Origin: Rhynochetos jubatus
Lineage: Eukaryota > Chordata > Aves > Eurypygiformes > Rhynochetidae
Assembly (NCBI GenBank): GCA_027574665.1
Contig: CM050650.1
Location: 101,653,086-101,717,085, forward strand
DNA: 64,000 nt
Direction of reading: 5' to 3'
Every line of letters begins with the position of its first letter. Position 1 is the first letter of the stretch. Shown here piece after piece: positions 37,901 through 49,369 of the stretch. The notes beneath the pieces are model-generated. The model had not been told where the DNA came from. It saw only the letters and a program-made list of their open reading frames with translations, and ran no database searches. The translations under genes were made by a program, and so were the position numbers.

Positions 37901-38431
37901 TAGAATCATAGAATGGTTTGGGTTGGAAGGGACTTAAAGCTCACCTATTTCCAACCCCCCTGCCATGGGCAGGGACACCCTCCACTAGACCAGGTTGCCC
38001 AAAGACTCATCCAGCCTGGCCTTGAACACTTCCAGGGATGGGGCACCCACAGCTTCTCTGGGCAACCTGTTCCAGTGCCTCCCCACCCTCTCTGTGAAGG
38101 ATCACTTCTTGATATCCAATCTAAATCTCCCCGCTTTCTATTTTAACCCATTACCCCTTCTTCTGTCACTGCCAGTCCTTGTAAAGTCCCCCCACCAGCT
38201 TCCTTGTAGGCCCCTTCAGGTACTGGAAGGCTGCAGTAAGGTCTCCCAGGAGCCTTCTCTTCTGCAGGCTGAACCAGCCCAACTCTCTCAGCCTGTCCCG
38301 ATTGCAGAGGTGCTCCAGCCCTCTGAGCATCTTTGTGGCCTCCTCTGGACTTGCTCCAACTGGTCGATATCCTTCTTAAGATGAGGGCTCCACAGCTGGA
38401 CACAGCACTCCAGATGGGAGATTAGGAAGCT
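37901..38431 (-). mobile_element. CR1 LINE 3' portion, sister of the 26 kb copy
   Basis: Minus-strand CR1. The tail tagaatcatagaatggtttg is at 37901. It is close to base-for-base with the copy at 26443-26977 and shares its private variants, its 5' truncation point, and the 13-nt non-CR1 extension agattaggaagct (38419-38431). The genomic flanks of the two copies differ, so this is not a segmental duplication. The minus frame 38143-38403 is antisense-derived from the ORF2 C-terminus but out of the coding frame in parts. It abuts another CR1 at its 5' end. Confidence 0.94.
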
Positions 38432-38638
38432 AGACCAGGTCGCTTAAAGCCTCATCTAGCCTGGCCCTGAAGACAGCCATGGATGGGCCACCCACAGCTT
38501 CTCTGGGCAGCCTGTTCCAGTGCCTCACCACCCTCTCCGTGAAGACTTTTTTCCTGATATCTAATCTAAATCTCCCTGCTTTCAATTTAAACCCGTTGCC
38601 CCTTGTCCTGTCACTACAGGCCCTTGTAAAAACTCCCC
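38430..38638 (-). mobile_element. CR1 LINE fragment abutting the previous copy
   Basis: Minus-strand CR1 that starts at ctagaccaggtcgct, about 75 bases in from the usual 3' terminus, and runs to cccttgtaaaaactcccccc. It covers the ORF2 C-terminus and part of the 3' untranslated region a second time, in the same orientation as 37901-38431. The last bases 'ct' are shared at the junction. Its missing 3' tail means either loss on insertion of the neighbour or a recombination between copies. Confidence 0.9.
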
Positions 38639-41600
38639 CCTTTTGATATGATGCATTGTAATGAACCCCTGTATTTTTTTCAGATATCCCCTAAAGAGTC
38701 AGTTTATGATATCTGAAAAAAAAAATAGAAAATTAGTGGTTTGGAAGCAGTATGTAGAGGTGAGAAGCATGTATTTATGGTCTATAAGCTATTATAAATA
38801 GACTATGTCCTGCTCTCTCACTCTTCATATATAACTTGTTCTTTTAGGCAATGTACGCTGTAGGCATAGATTATGTCCTCAACACTGACTATTCCAGGAA
38901 CAGAATGAATAACAATAAAATGAAATTATAATAATAAATGAATAACAGCTCTATTTTCAGTGCAATCTTGCCAACTGTTGAAAAAGATTTTGTGAAACCA
39001 CCTGAATTTTGGCATTTTCGACAGTTTAGACATTTCAGTTCTCTTGGCAACCCAGTTTTGGTCTTGGTTAGAAGTGTTTAAATAGTAACTGCAAAACTGG
39101 TGCAGCACTACAGAGCAGTTCAACAACCTGTTCACAATCTGCAGAGATATTATTAGTCCCATGAGAAAGCAGCAGAATCCTGTCTGAGCCATAATTATAT
39201 CATACTTCGGATTTTTCAAAGAACATGGAGTTTGCTCCTATTAATTGCTACCATAATCAGAGGCCTCTCTTTGTTGGAAGTGGTGCTTGTCTAGTGCACT
39301 GGGTGTCCCTTCTAATACATCCTGGTATGTGCTTCAAGAAGTTAGGGCTATTTCATGCTTTGTTTCCTGAATTGTCTCATCTTCTAAAAGGTAATCTGGT
39401 ATTTTCAGAATTTCTTTGGTGTATGGGCTCTACATTTCCCTATTTGCCTCAAATATATGGTTCATACTGTCCATCCAGAAGTATTTGCTTCTGACTTGCC
39501 TCTACTAACAGTTTTATATACTCAACAAGTATCTACTTGTACATATTTTCTGGTTTATTTTTTCACCCTTTGTCCCTTCTTTAAATGTCATGAAGAACCT
39601 TGTAGAGAACAAGAAACTTTATCAAATCACCCCTGACACAACTGCGGTATCAAAGCCTCTTCAGGATGGAATTTGTCAACCCTGTTTTGAGCACAGGATG
39701 CATGGTAGATTCACAGAGGTGCCATGCACCAGTCCTGCAGGGCGGGGAGGGCAGTGTGCCAGGAAACCCAGCTCTTCAGAAAATCCCCAAAGGGAGAATG
39801 GAAAACTTGAATTGGTTCTGTGTAGAGTGTGGTGTTTTCTTCATTCCACATGCTTATCACCAGGAAGAAGAAAAGAAATAGTACAAAATAGGAAGAGGTG
39901 AAAATTGAATATTGTATAGCATGAAGGCACTTAATTATCCAGTTAAAGCAATTGAAAATTAACAAAGTCTCAGTTATCTGGCAGTAAAAATGTGTACAGA
40001 ATAAAATATAGATGGTAGCAATACATTGCATATTTCTTAAGATTCATTGGTATCAGTGAAACAAGACTAAATTACACTGGTGGACTGTCTGATCAACATC
40101 TGAGCAAAAGAAATAATTAACAAAGTGTTCTTAACTCAGTACGAAAAGCAGTATGTAATGTCAAAAATGAATAGTTTCTATTGCTTTCATCAATATTTTA
40201 CATGACTTCTGTTGCAGTACTTGCATTTAGGTTTGTTGAAAATATTCAGGGAACTTACTAAACCATCACTGCTATTGTTCATCTAATCCATAATGGATTA
40301 GCTCTTTTTTGAAGATGAAACACTTTTATCAAAAGATTTCCTGCATGATGGACTGCATTTCAGAAGAATTATTTAAAAAGCATTGCCTTCTCATTTCAGG
40401 AAACGATTTCAGGCTGTAAATACATAGTGAGTAGAGCTACCTCCCTGCAGTTCCCGATGAGATATCTTAGGGGCAGGAATGAAGACACTCCTATCATCAG
40501 CGTTTCCTATTAACTAGCTCTAAACAGCTGCACGCTTAGCATGCTAGCAATACTTCTGCATACTCAGGTGGTCATCCCATTCCGAGGTACCTGACTTAAT
40601 GCACTAACAATTCACCAGGGTGGAAGACTAACTGTTATTTCTTCTAAATATAGACCATTTCACTAATTAGACCTTTGTGGAGGAAGAAACAAGTAATTGC
40701 CATGCAGAGAAATTCAAAAGACTCACAAAACAGACTGGAAATTATAATCTCTGGGTGCTGCACAAGAATGCAAAAATCTGTAAACAAAGACTTAGAAACA
40801 ATCAGGAAGGATAAAATGGGAAAGCTTAATTTGTTTCTGTGGTATGAGGTCAGAATTACTGAAGGTATGAATGGTAGGTTGCTATGGGAACTGTGGAAAA
40901 CAAAGGATTTGGGAATGGCAGGACAGGGATGGAGAGGTGTGGAGGTGGTTTGCTCACAGATTTTGCAGCATCGTAAGCAGCATGTCGATAGCACGAATTC
41001 TCATTGACTCAAAGTGACTTCTTATGATACATGCTATACGGCCAAACCTTTAGGCATCTAGCTTTGTGTTAGTTTTAGAGATTGCACAGGCTGTGGTGTT
41101 CCTGCAACATTATGTCAATACCATTTTCTTGCAGCAATCTTAAAAAGAAGTAATGTCTTTCACACTCTTTCACTGAAGCCCTTCCTTTTTTAACTTACAT
41201 ATTATTATATATTGATCATCTGATGTGGAATCTGGAATTTTGAGCTAGGTGATTAATCTTCCTATTCATTGCATGGAAAGAACTGAACTCTGATAGCCTA
41301 CTATGTGAATTAATACTTTAATCAAATCAGAACATGAATATTTTGCAAAAAAAAAAGCATTTTTATTTCCACATCTTACTGCTATTTAAAAAAGTGCAAT
41401 CTCTGCATTAATCCTACCACACACCATCTATGTTGGAAAGTATTTATTTATTTATTAGGTCAAACCTTTTAGTGGATTCAGGAAATTAAAAACTTCATAT
41501 ATTTTAGTTGGGCTGGGATGTAAACTTCTGTCAAAGCTGAAATGTTTCTGCATGGGACTAAAGAACTATACACTATGTGACTGTTACACCTATGGAGTTT

Positions 41601-43884
41601 TAGAAGTCACTGTGTTATAGCACACAACTCAGCAGGGACTTTTGTTACATCTTAGGACTTTATGTCTAATTTAAAACAGGTTGATTCCACTTTATCTGCT
41701 TGGATTCTTTATTGAATCTGACTTATGGTATTTACAGATGCTCACAGCCTTACAAGATTGGACATTATTATTTATTGATACATACAGACAGATATTCACT
41801 GAAACTGTTTTCATTGCAATGTCTTCTCAAATGGATTTAAGTTATTTCAGAATGCAAGCCTCGCTATTAATTCCTTTCCAGTGAAAAGATGTTATGGCAG
41901 AAGAGGCTGCTGCTGAGTTGTCAAATACATCATCTTCCTGGGCTTATTGATTCCAGTTTTCTAATATTATTATTCCTATTTCAATCATGATAGGTAAAAA
42001 AGTCACAGCAAAATAATTGTTTCAGTTTTTAGAGCAGCCCAGCAGTGACTATTCTTCCCTTTCTACATGACACATCAGCTGGAAAGGGGGTGTTGAGGGT
42101 AGATTGTAGGGTTGCTGTAGGAAAGAAGCTTTGCTATGGGTTGAACCACGTAATACTGAAGTCACCAATATGGTTTCCAAGGGATAGCTTTCATTGGCTT
42201 ATATAACGGGTCTACAAATAAAATATGCAGACAACCGTTTTCAATCCAAAATCTTGATGAGAAAGATTTCTAAGGTGAAAGACCATTTGATGGTCTCTCG
42301 ATTTTTCCTCCCACAACTCTACCCCAAAGTCCAATATAATATACCTTCTGTTTTTCCCAGCACTAGTGACACACTCACACCAAAAATGATCATGTTTGTA
42401 CAAGAGAAAGTGTATGGAGCACATTTAGAAGAAGGGAGAAGATGAAAATGTAAATGATGCCTGCTTTGTGTCGGAATTTCATGAGAGGCAATGTATGGTA
42501 TTGTCAAAGTAAGTCACAAAATGATGGGTATGGTTACCAGTTTGAAAAAGCCATAACTTTTAGGGTAAATGCATGTTCCCTCATCCTTTTATGTAGTTCT
42601 TCTATGTTTTGTACCACTACTGTCTTTTTTCCTGTATTTAGCAAAAAGAATTAAATTTCTGGTGTCATTGAAAAGTGTAAGGGAAGAAACATACACAGCT
42701 CTTGCAAAGTTTCATTCAATCCTCTTCATCATGAGAATCAGATACCAGGTAAACCACCAACAGAATCATGGTTTTGTTGGGAGCACTCATGACACCCTCA
42801 GAAATTGTTATCTTTGGCTCATTTGATCATTTGCCTTACTCAGTAGATCAACTATCTCATGTTAACGAGTTTAAGAAACTGGTGAGCTTCAGGTAGAAGG
42901 ATTTAAAACTGAATTAACAATGCATTTTTATTTTTGTGCCAACACTGAAAAAAAACCCCAACGCAGCTTAAATTTGGCAAGGAAAAAAAAACCAGCTAAA
43001 AAAGTCAATATTTTAATTTTTGTTGAAAAATAAATCTGTTAATTTAAATTTGGTTTTAAGTACTCCCACATGAAAAAAAAAATCCTATTATTTACTAATA
43101 TCTTCAGTTTGAGTAACTGTGGTTTTCAAAAATGATTAAATTATTAATTTTAAAAGATTATTAATAGTGTTTTTTGCTAAGTAAGCATTAGTTAGCATTA
43201 ATAAAATAAAAATAAAAACTGTTACTAATTTTGTTAGCTTTATTTAGAGTAATCTGGTTTGTATCGAGAGATTTCCTGAAACGTGTGTCCAGGATCTTGA
43301 GTCAGTGGAGATTAGTCCTACTTCTATAGCAGATCCTATAATTCACTTATTTTAAACATTTAAACTATAATGACAATCTACAGTATTCTGTGCGAGTGAA
43401 GCTTCCTTCAGAAAGGTTACATGGTTAGGAACCTATAATTAGCTAATAGGAATCAAGGATGGGAGTACTGAGCCCAATTTTTTTGTTAAAAGGTACTTAC
43501 AATAAACATTCACAAATCAGTGTAATATTTAATGCATTCTTATGTTTGTCGTCATAAAGCAGGTATCTATATGACAAGTTACTCAGTAGGAAACAAGTTA
43601 ATTGCATTGGGAAGAATTGAACATTACTAGTGTTGTGTACAGAAAAAAAGTCTTTCCATCATGAGATACTATGAATTCCTTATGTGGATTTGTTCTGGTT
43701 GTAGAGAGATTCAATCACATTTGTGGAACTGAAAAGACAACTCCTATATATACTGTCGTTCCTAGCTACTACGGGCTTTTCCTTTATAGTCCCACATAAA
43801 AACATTAAATTCCTCCCTTTGTTTTATGGGAAGGCTACGTAGTGACACTATCATCAAGGAAGTACGCTTGTGTTTCTTTGTGAT
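38639..43884. other. Repeat-poor unique DNA
   Basis: More than 5 kb without a recognised element. A TATT repeat lies at 41441-41457 and several A runs lie near 42950-43080. GC-richer patches at 39640-39800 and 40880-40980 have no assigned identity. Open frames are short. Confidence 0.55.
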
Positions 43885-44050
43885 ATACAGTTGTGAAGCT
43901 CAGTAATCTGTCTGTCGGACAGATCACTGAGCAGAATATTAGGGCAGTCTATTCTGTGAGAGATAAAGGCATGAATGAGCTTTTCAGTATTCGACAGGTA
44001 GAGATATGTTTTAAATCCCAAAATACTTCTCAGGTGATAGTAGATCTTAA
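43885..44050 (-). mobile_element. Ancient L2-like LINE reverse-transcriptase relic
   Basis: The minus-strand frame 43854-44117 contains YYHLRSI, then YLSNTEKLIHAFISHRIDCPN and ILLSDLS, with ITELHN after it. This order matches the post-catalytic part of L2-type LINE reverse transcriptases, where an HLRxI segment is followed by EKLIHAFISSRLDYCN and a leucine-rich stretch. The key segment EKLIHAFISHRID is at 43947-43985. The tyrosine usually found in RLDYCN is lost (RIDCPN). No other part of the element is visible, so this is a short remnant. L2 copies in birds are old, predating the CR1 copies around it. Confidence 0.7.
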
Positions 44051-45338
44051 TAATAAACATGCCAGTGTTCAGAGGAGGTGCTGGAGTCAAAAAACACTCT
44101 GCAGTGTTAAGCAACACCTAGGCATTAAATATACATCCATCAAGAAAAGAAAACAATCACAAAATTTACAAAGAGCCCTTGAGGTCTTGAGGAAATCATA
44201 TTAAAAATTTTATCAAAAATAACTTAAGAAATAAAGGTTCATCTGTATCTAAAAAGGGAAAAATCTATGGCTGAAATAGTACGGTTTGGTTTTCCTTGCG
44301 TGAGTAAAAGACTGATTTTGGTGGTACAAATTTGAATGATTTGTCTCAAATACAGTAGGTAAATATTAGTTCATATATGGAACTTCATAAGATGTATTAG
44401 AATATTGAATAACAAGAGACTTTGGAAACCAGAACGTGACAATGTTGTTTCTCTGTAGTTGGTGGAAATGGCAAAGCCCATCTACACTCTACAAAAAAAT
44501 CTACGGTACAACATAGATTACATCGTTTTGACCTTATAGCATTCAAAAGCATTAAGCAGAAAGAAAGATCAAATATCATAGATTGTAATGTGTTCTCATG
44601 TGTAGTATCCTCAGCAGGTAAGAGTCACCTGATGGTAAACCCCAAGTAGAGATTCTTGGCTGTGGCCAGTCACAGTGCTGACTGAAGGTAACACAGAAGT
44701 AGTGTAGATAGCTAGAGGGAGATATCCAGTGAAATGGGGAAGTCGGTTAACTTCATTGGGGGGATTAGGTAGAAATTCACCTGCAAGCAATCAGATCTGC
44801 TCAGGTTGATCTCTGGATCCCTGAAGGATCCCACAGAAAGCAATGAAAAAATTGCTTACATATGGTTCTAGTTTCAGGCTTAGAAATGTGCAGAGCTTTT
44901 GGGGGTTACAACAGGGAAATAGTAATTTGAGGAGAGGAGTTGGTTGGTGTTTTAGAAAGTTGGGAACTTATATATAAAAATAAAAGTCTTGTAAAATAGA
45001 AATATGGTTCCTCTAAGCAGGAATTAACACTAATACTGTATACACATATTTGCTTCAATCTGGTGTATATTACTACTGTTACACAAACTGTGGAATAATT
45101 TATTCTTAATCTGTAAAACTAAAGATTCTAAGAAAGTTTTAAAAAGAGATTTAATTTTTTTTTCTTAATTTTTGGTAATGAAATTTTAAACTCCCAAAGG
45201 TACTGTCCAATTTTGCTGATGGCTAATACTATTTGAGTAGTTGCTGTAAGTCAGCAGGCATGCTGTACTGCACTCTGTATGTAAACATCTCACCTTCCTT
45301 TGAGAAAGTTTCTAGCTCTAATTATTTTCTCTTGTGTC
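44051..45338. other. Unique AT-rich non-coding DNA
   Basis: Nothing recognised. Confidence 0.6.
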
Positions 45339-46285
45339 TGTTCGGGCCCACTTGGGGGCAAAAGACCATATGGCCACCCGCTCACTCTTTCCCCTGGTGG
45401 GATGGGGAGGAGAAAATACAATGAGAATTCATGGCGTGAGGCAAGGACAGGGAGGGATCACTCACCCAATATGGTCACAGGCAAAACAGACTCGACTTGG
45501 GAAAGAAAAATCAATTTCATCAGTTACCGATCAAATCAGAGTAGGATAATGGGAAGCGAAACAAAACAGATCTTAAAAACCTTCCCCCCACCCCTCCCTC
45601 CTTCCTTGGCACCCTCCTTCCCCCGGCAGCACAGGGGGACTCATGGTGGTGGTTTCCCAAACAGTTCACCACACATTCTTTCTGCTGCTCCTTTCTCCTC
45701 ATGACAGGGAGAGATCCTCACACTCCTCTTTCCCGGCTGCTGCGTGGGGTCCCTCCAATGGGAGACAGTCCTCAGTGAACCTCCCTGGTCTCACTCCTTC
45801 CCCATGGGCTGCAGGTTTCTTCACTAACTGCTCTGTTGTGGGTCCCTCCCATGGACCTTCAGGAAAGGACTGCTCCAGTGTGGGCTTCCCACAGAGTCAC
45901 AGGCTCTTCGGGCACTGCCGCCTACTCTGGCGTGGGACGTTCCATGGGCTGCAGGTGGGTCTCTGCTGCCCCGTGACCCTCCATGGCTGCAGGGGAACCT
46001 CTGCCTCAGTCACCTCCTGCCTGCCTTGTCTCTCTCACATTCCACTCTTCTCTCCATGCTGGTCCTCTCCAACTGCCTCTTCACTCCCTTTCTGCTTCCG
46101 CTGCCACTTCTTTATGTGTCCTCACATCTTTAATGTGTTAACTTGCAGAGGCGTGGACTGGCTTGGCTGTGGCCAGAGGCAGGGTCTGACTTGGAGCCAG
46201 GGGAGCTTCTCTGAAAGCTTCTCACAAGAGCCATCCCTGTGGCCCTTCCCCCACTACCAAAACACCCCACTGCATAAACCTAACA
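45339..46285 (-). mobile_element. Solo LTR of an avian endogenous retrovirus
   Basis: On the minus strand it begins TGTTAGGTTTATGCAGTGGG and ends CCCGAACA. A 4-bp direct repeat TGTC flanks it exactly (45335-45338 and 46286-46289), a length found for class I-type endogenous retroviruses. The interior resembles the LTR at 18570: ggatggctcttgtgagaagc near the start and GC-rich degenerate units with 'ccctccatggctgcag' (plus-strand reading, about 45980). The plus-strand frame 45643-46293 (216 codons) is an antisense shadow of this GC-rich LTR, not a gene. No viral genes adjoin it. Confidence 0.92.
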
Positions 46286-49200
46286 TGTCTTGACATTTTG
46301 TTCTTCATTCCAGATGTGCTTTGGTAAAGGAGCATAAAAATAACTTTGGCTTTAGGAGTAAGACATTTTAAACATTCTCTGCTCTTCATAACCATTTAAA
46401 ATTCCATTCCATTTTATCAGTGTACAATTTTGTAAATGATAGCGGTTCCATATAGTTGTTACAAAAATTACATTAAAATACAGTGGAAATGTTGCTTGAA
46501 GAATCTTAGTGCTGCAGTACGGCAGCCTGGAAAATAGAAGAGAAACTTGTTAAAGCAAATAGTTTGCTGTTTTTATACCAATAGTAAAGGGACTTCAGTT
46601 TGTACTGATACTTAGTTCTTTCCTACACTAGATCTAAGAATACACAGCTCTAAACCCAAACCCAACCAACCAACCAAACCCCTTTGTGATACAGATAGAC
46701 CCTTCCCTTTGAGAGGATGAGGAAATAGGAATGGCTCAACAGCAGAGTAATAAATGATTCACAAATCCTCTGGAAAGCTCAGTCGGCATAACCTGTCAGA
46801 ATTCAAACAAGACCTAAAAATGAGAAATAGAGAGGATGTATTTTTGAAAAATTAGTTTCTGTTTTGCCTTGTGTTTGCAGTGGTGGTAGGAACCAAGAAA
46901 ATGAATATGCTTCTCAGAAATTTCTGGTTTTTTAAAACACATGAAGAAAAAAAGGATGTCATTCTTTAAAACCTTGGTACAGTTTTTTCAACTGTTTACA
47001 TTTTTAGAAAGAGGTTAGTAACCAATCTGGTAAGAATGCATGGTGAAAATTTTATGATCAAGAAAAAATTTGAAATAAAATTGATGGTGAAAAACATTTT
47101 TTTTTGTTCACAACATCACAACTATATTAGTAACTATTTTGATAATAATTTATTCGTAATTATATTTCATGACTTTGAAAACAGTATTTTTCTACTGTAC
47201 CTAATTAGCAAACGGTGCCAGAATAATGTCAATATTTTGCTTTGTTTAGTGAAATGAAGGTATTTCAAAATTTTGAACGTTTGATTTCTGTGTTTTGACC
47301 AGCTGCAGTACTGAAGCCCTTCTAAAAACTGAGTCTCTTATTTAGTGACTTTGTGATTTAGCTTTTAAATGAGTTTTGTTGAAAGTTATGGGCTGATTGT
47401 AGTTGTGGATCCCTGGTGAAATGGGGCCATTTATTACCAGCCTCAAAAGTCTTGGTCTGTGCAGATTGCCTGGGCTAAAACCATGTGCAAACTGTGCTGT
47501 TTGTATATACTGTTCCCTCATGGCAACTCTATCTCGCTTGCCAAATGGCAGTGCCAGGTAGTATTTTTCAAATGGGTTTTTCCCTCATAGAGAAAATAAA
47601 AAGGCCCCCAAAAAACATTTGCCAGCATTTAAAGCTGTACTCAAATGCTTCAACCCAGACACTTAAAAGCTGTTGTACCTTTGAACGTTGATTTTGCAAA
47701 ACACTGACTAGGAAATTCACTGGACAACACTGATGTTCTCAGGGTGTGGTAGGCACAACAGAGATGTGTACAAAGGATTTTTTTTTTTAAATTATTATTT
47801 TAAGAGCTCAAGAGAAGCAGTATTGTCTCTTTTCCTTATTAAAAATAAGGTAGCATACATCCTATGGGTGACAAAATGCCAAATTGTAATGAGGGTGCAG
47901 TTGTGCTCTATTATAAATATGATGAAATAGTTTGCTTTGCAGCAAGAGGTAGTGAAGAAAAATTATAATCCCACTAATGTTGTAATAAATTATTAAATTA
48001 ACATTTCTGTAATTCCAACACTAATAGAAGATGGAAAATATGTGTGGTGTCATATTTTCCAATTAAGAAGCAAATAGCCTTCAAGTAATGAAAAAGCAGA
48101 TTAGTGACATCCAAGTTATATCAGACAAGTAATATCTGTGATAAAGATTTTTTTTTAAAGAGAACTTAGTCAAGTCTAAGAGATACTATTAAAAATAACT
48201 GCAGTTTAAACAGGACTATGGAATAATATGCCAGAAGAGAATAGTAACAATAAAGATAGAGTCATAAACTTCAAATAAATGACACGGTAATGTCAGACAC
48301 TTCCAATAAAACCTTTGAGACCTAAAGATAGAACTTTACCTTATCATTTATATCCCAAGGTCAGAAAAGTGGAGTACTTTGTCCTACATTCCAGAAGTGG
48401 TCTCTTTACTCATTTTCGGTAGGGAGCAATTTAAAGTGATTTACAAGTGGGTAAAGGATGTGATTCTCATTTATACCCATTAAAGAAAAACAGTAAAACC
48501 TTTTCTGGTATTCAGTAATCCTACAAAGCATCTGTAGTCTAGAAATTCAAAATAACATGTTGATTGGACTAAGGTGTTTTCATTAAAGGCAAATGAAAGG
48601 CAGATATGTATGCTAAAAAAAAAAAAAAAAGAAGCAAACCAACACATTTTTGATATGTAAGCATGGAAAGTGTCTTGTTTATTCAAGTTATCCTTTGATA
48701 CAGATAATGAGAATTCTAATAAATTAATAGGTTTGCATTAGAGATACCTGAATTAGGATTCAGTTTCTCCTCCTGATTAAGCATTTGTGGATCCACATTT
48801 GTGGATGTTTTTGTTTAAATTCCAAATAGCGACTTTCACTTGATTTTTTCTTAGAGGAGTGTAAAATAAATTGTTATAAAAAGATTGTGACCTGGGAACA
48901 AGCTTTGTTATTCATACTATTTTAGCAGGCTAGGTTTAAAACTCTGAAAACCTTTTGATTTTCATTCTGTTTCAGTATGCAGTTAGAAAATGCTAACCTT
49001 TCACATCTGGCGTTTACTGTGAGGCGGCGGTAGTACCCTTTTATTCCTTTAGATAATCATGTCAGTAAACAAAGGGCCAAAGGGAAGCAGCTTCAAAATC
49101 ATCAAAACCCAGGAGCTATTCATTATCTTATTCTCCACTAGAAAATAGCAAGAAAGGGAGCTGTGAAATAGGTCCTAATCTCTCAAAACATGGAAATTAA

Positions 49201-49369
49201 GCTTTATCTTATTGGAAATAATTACTACAGCATTGTGAGAATTTGTTTCATGTAGCCTTTTAAAGGAGAGGTAATCTCAGAATGTAAATCTATTATATAT
49301 TTTATGTTAAGTATAAGCACGATCTTTTGTAGACTCCATACTTAATATAGACAGAGGTTAATATATGAT
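46286..49369. other. Unique AT-rich non-coding DNA
   Basis: A CCAA/CCCAAA repeat lies at 46652-46681, T runs near 47098 and A runs near 48616. Nothing else recognised. Confidence 0.6.
46652..46681. repeat. (CCAA)n / (CCCAAA)n short tandem repeat
   Basis: Two CCCAAA-like units run into four CCAA-like units. Short and imperfect. Confidence 0.8.

Noticed and set aside
45643-46293. Plus-strand open frame of 216 codons
   Set aside because: It is antisense to a GC-rich LTR with exact ends and a target duplication. Openness is explained by base composition.
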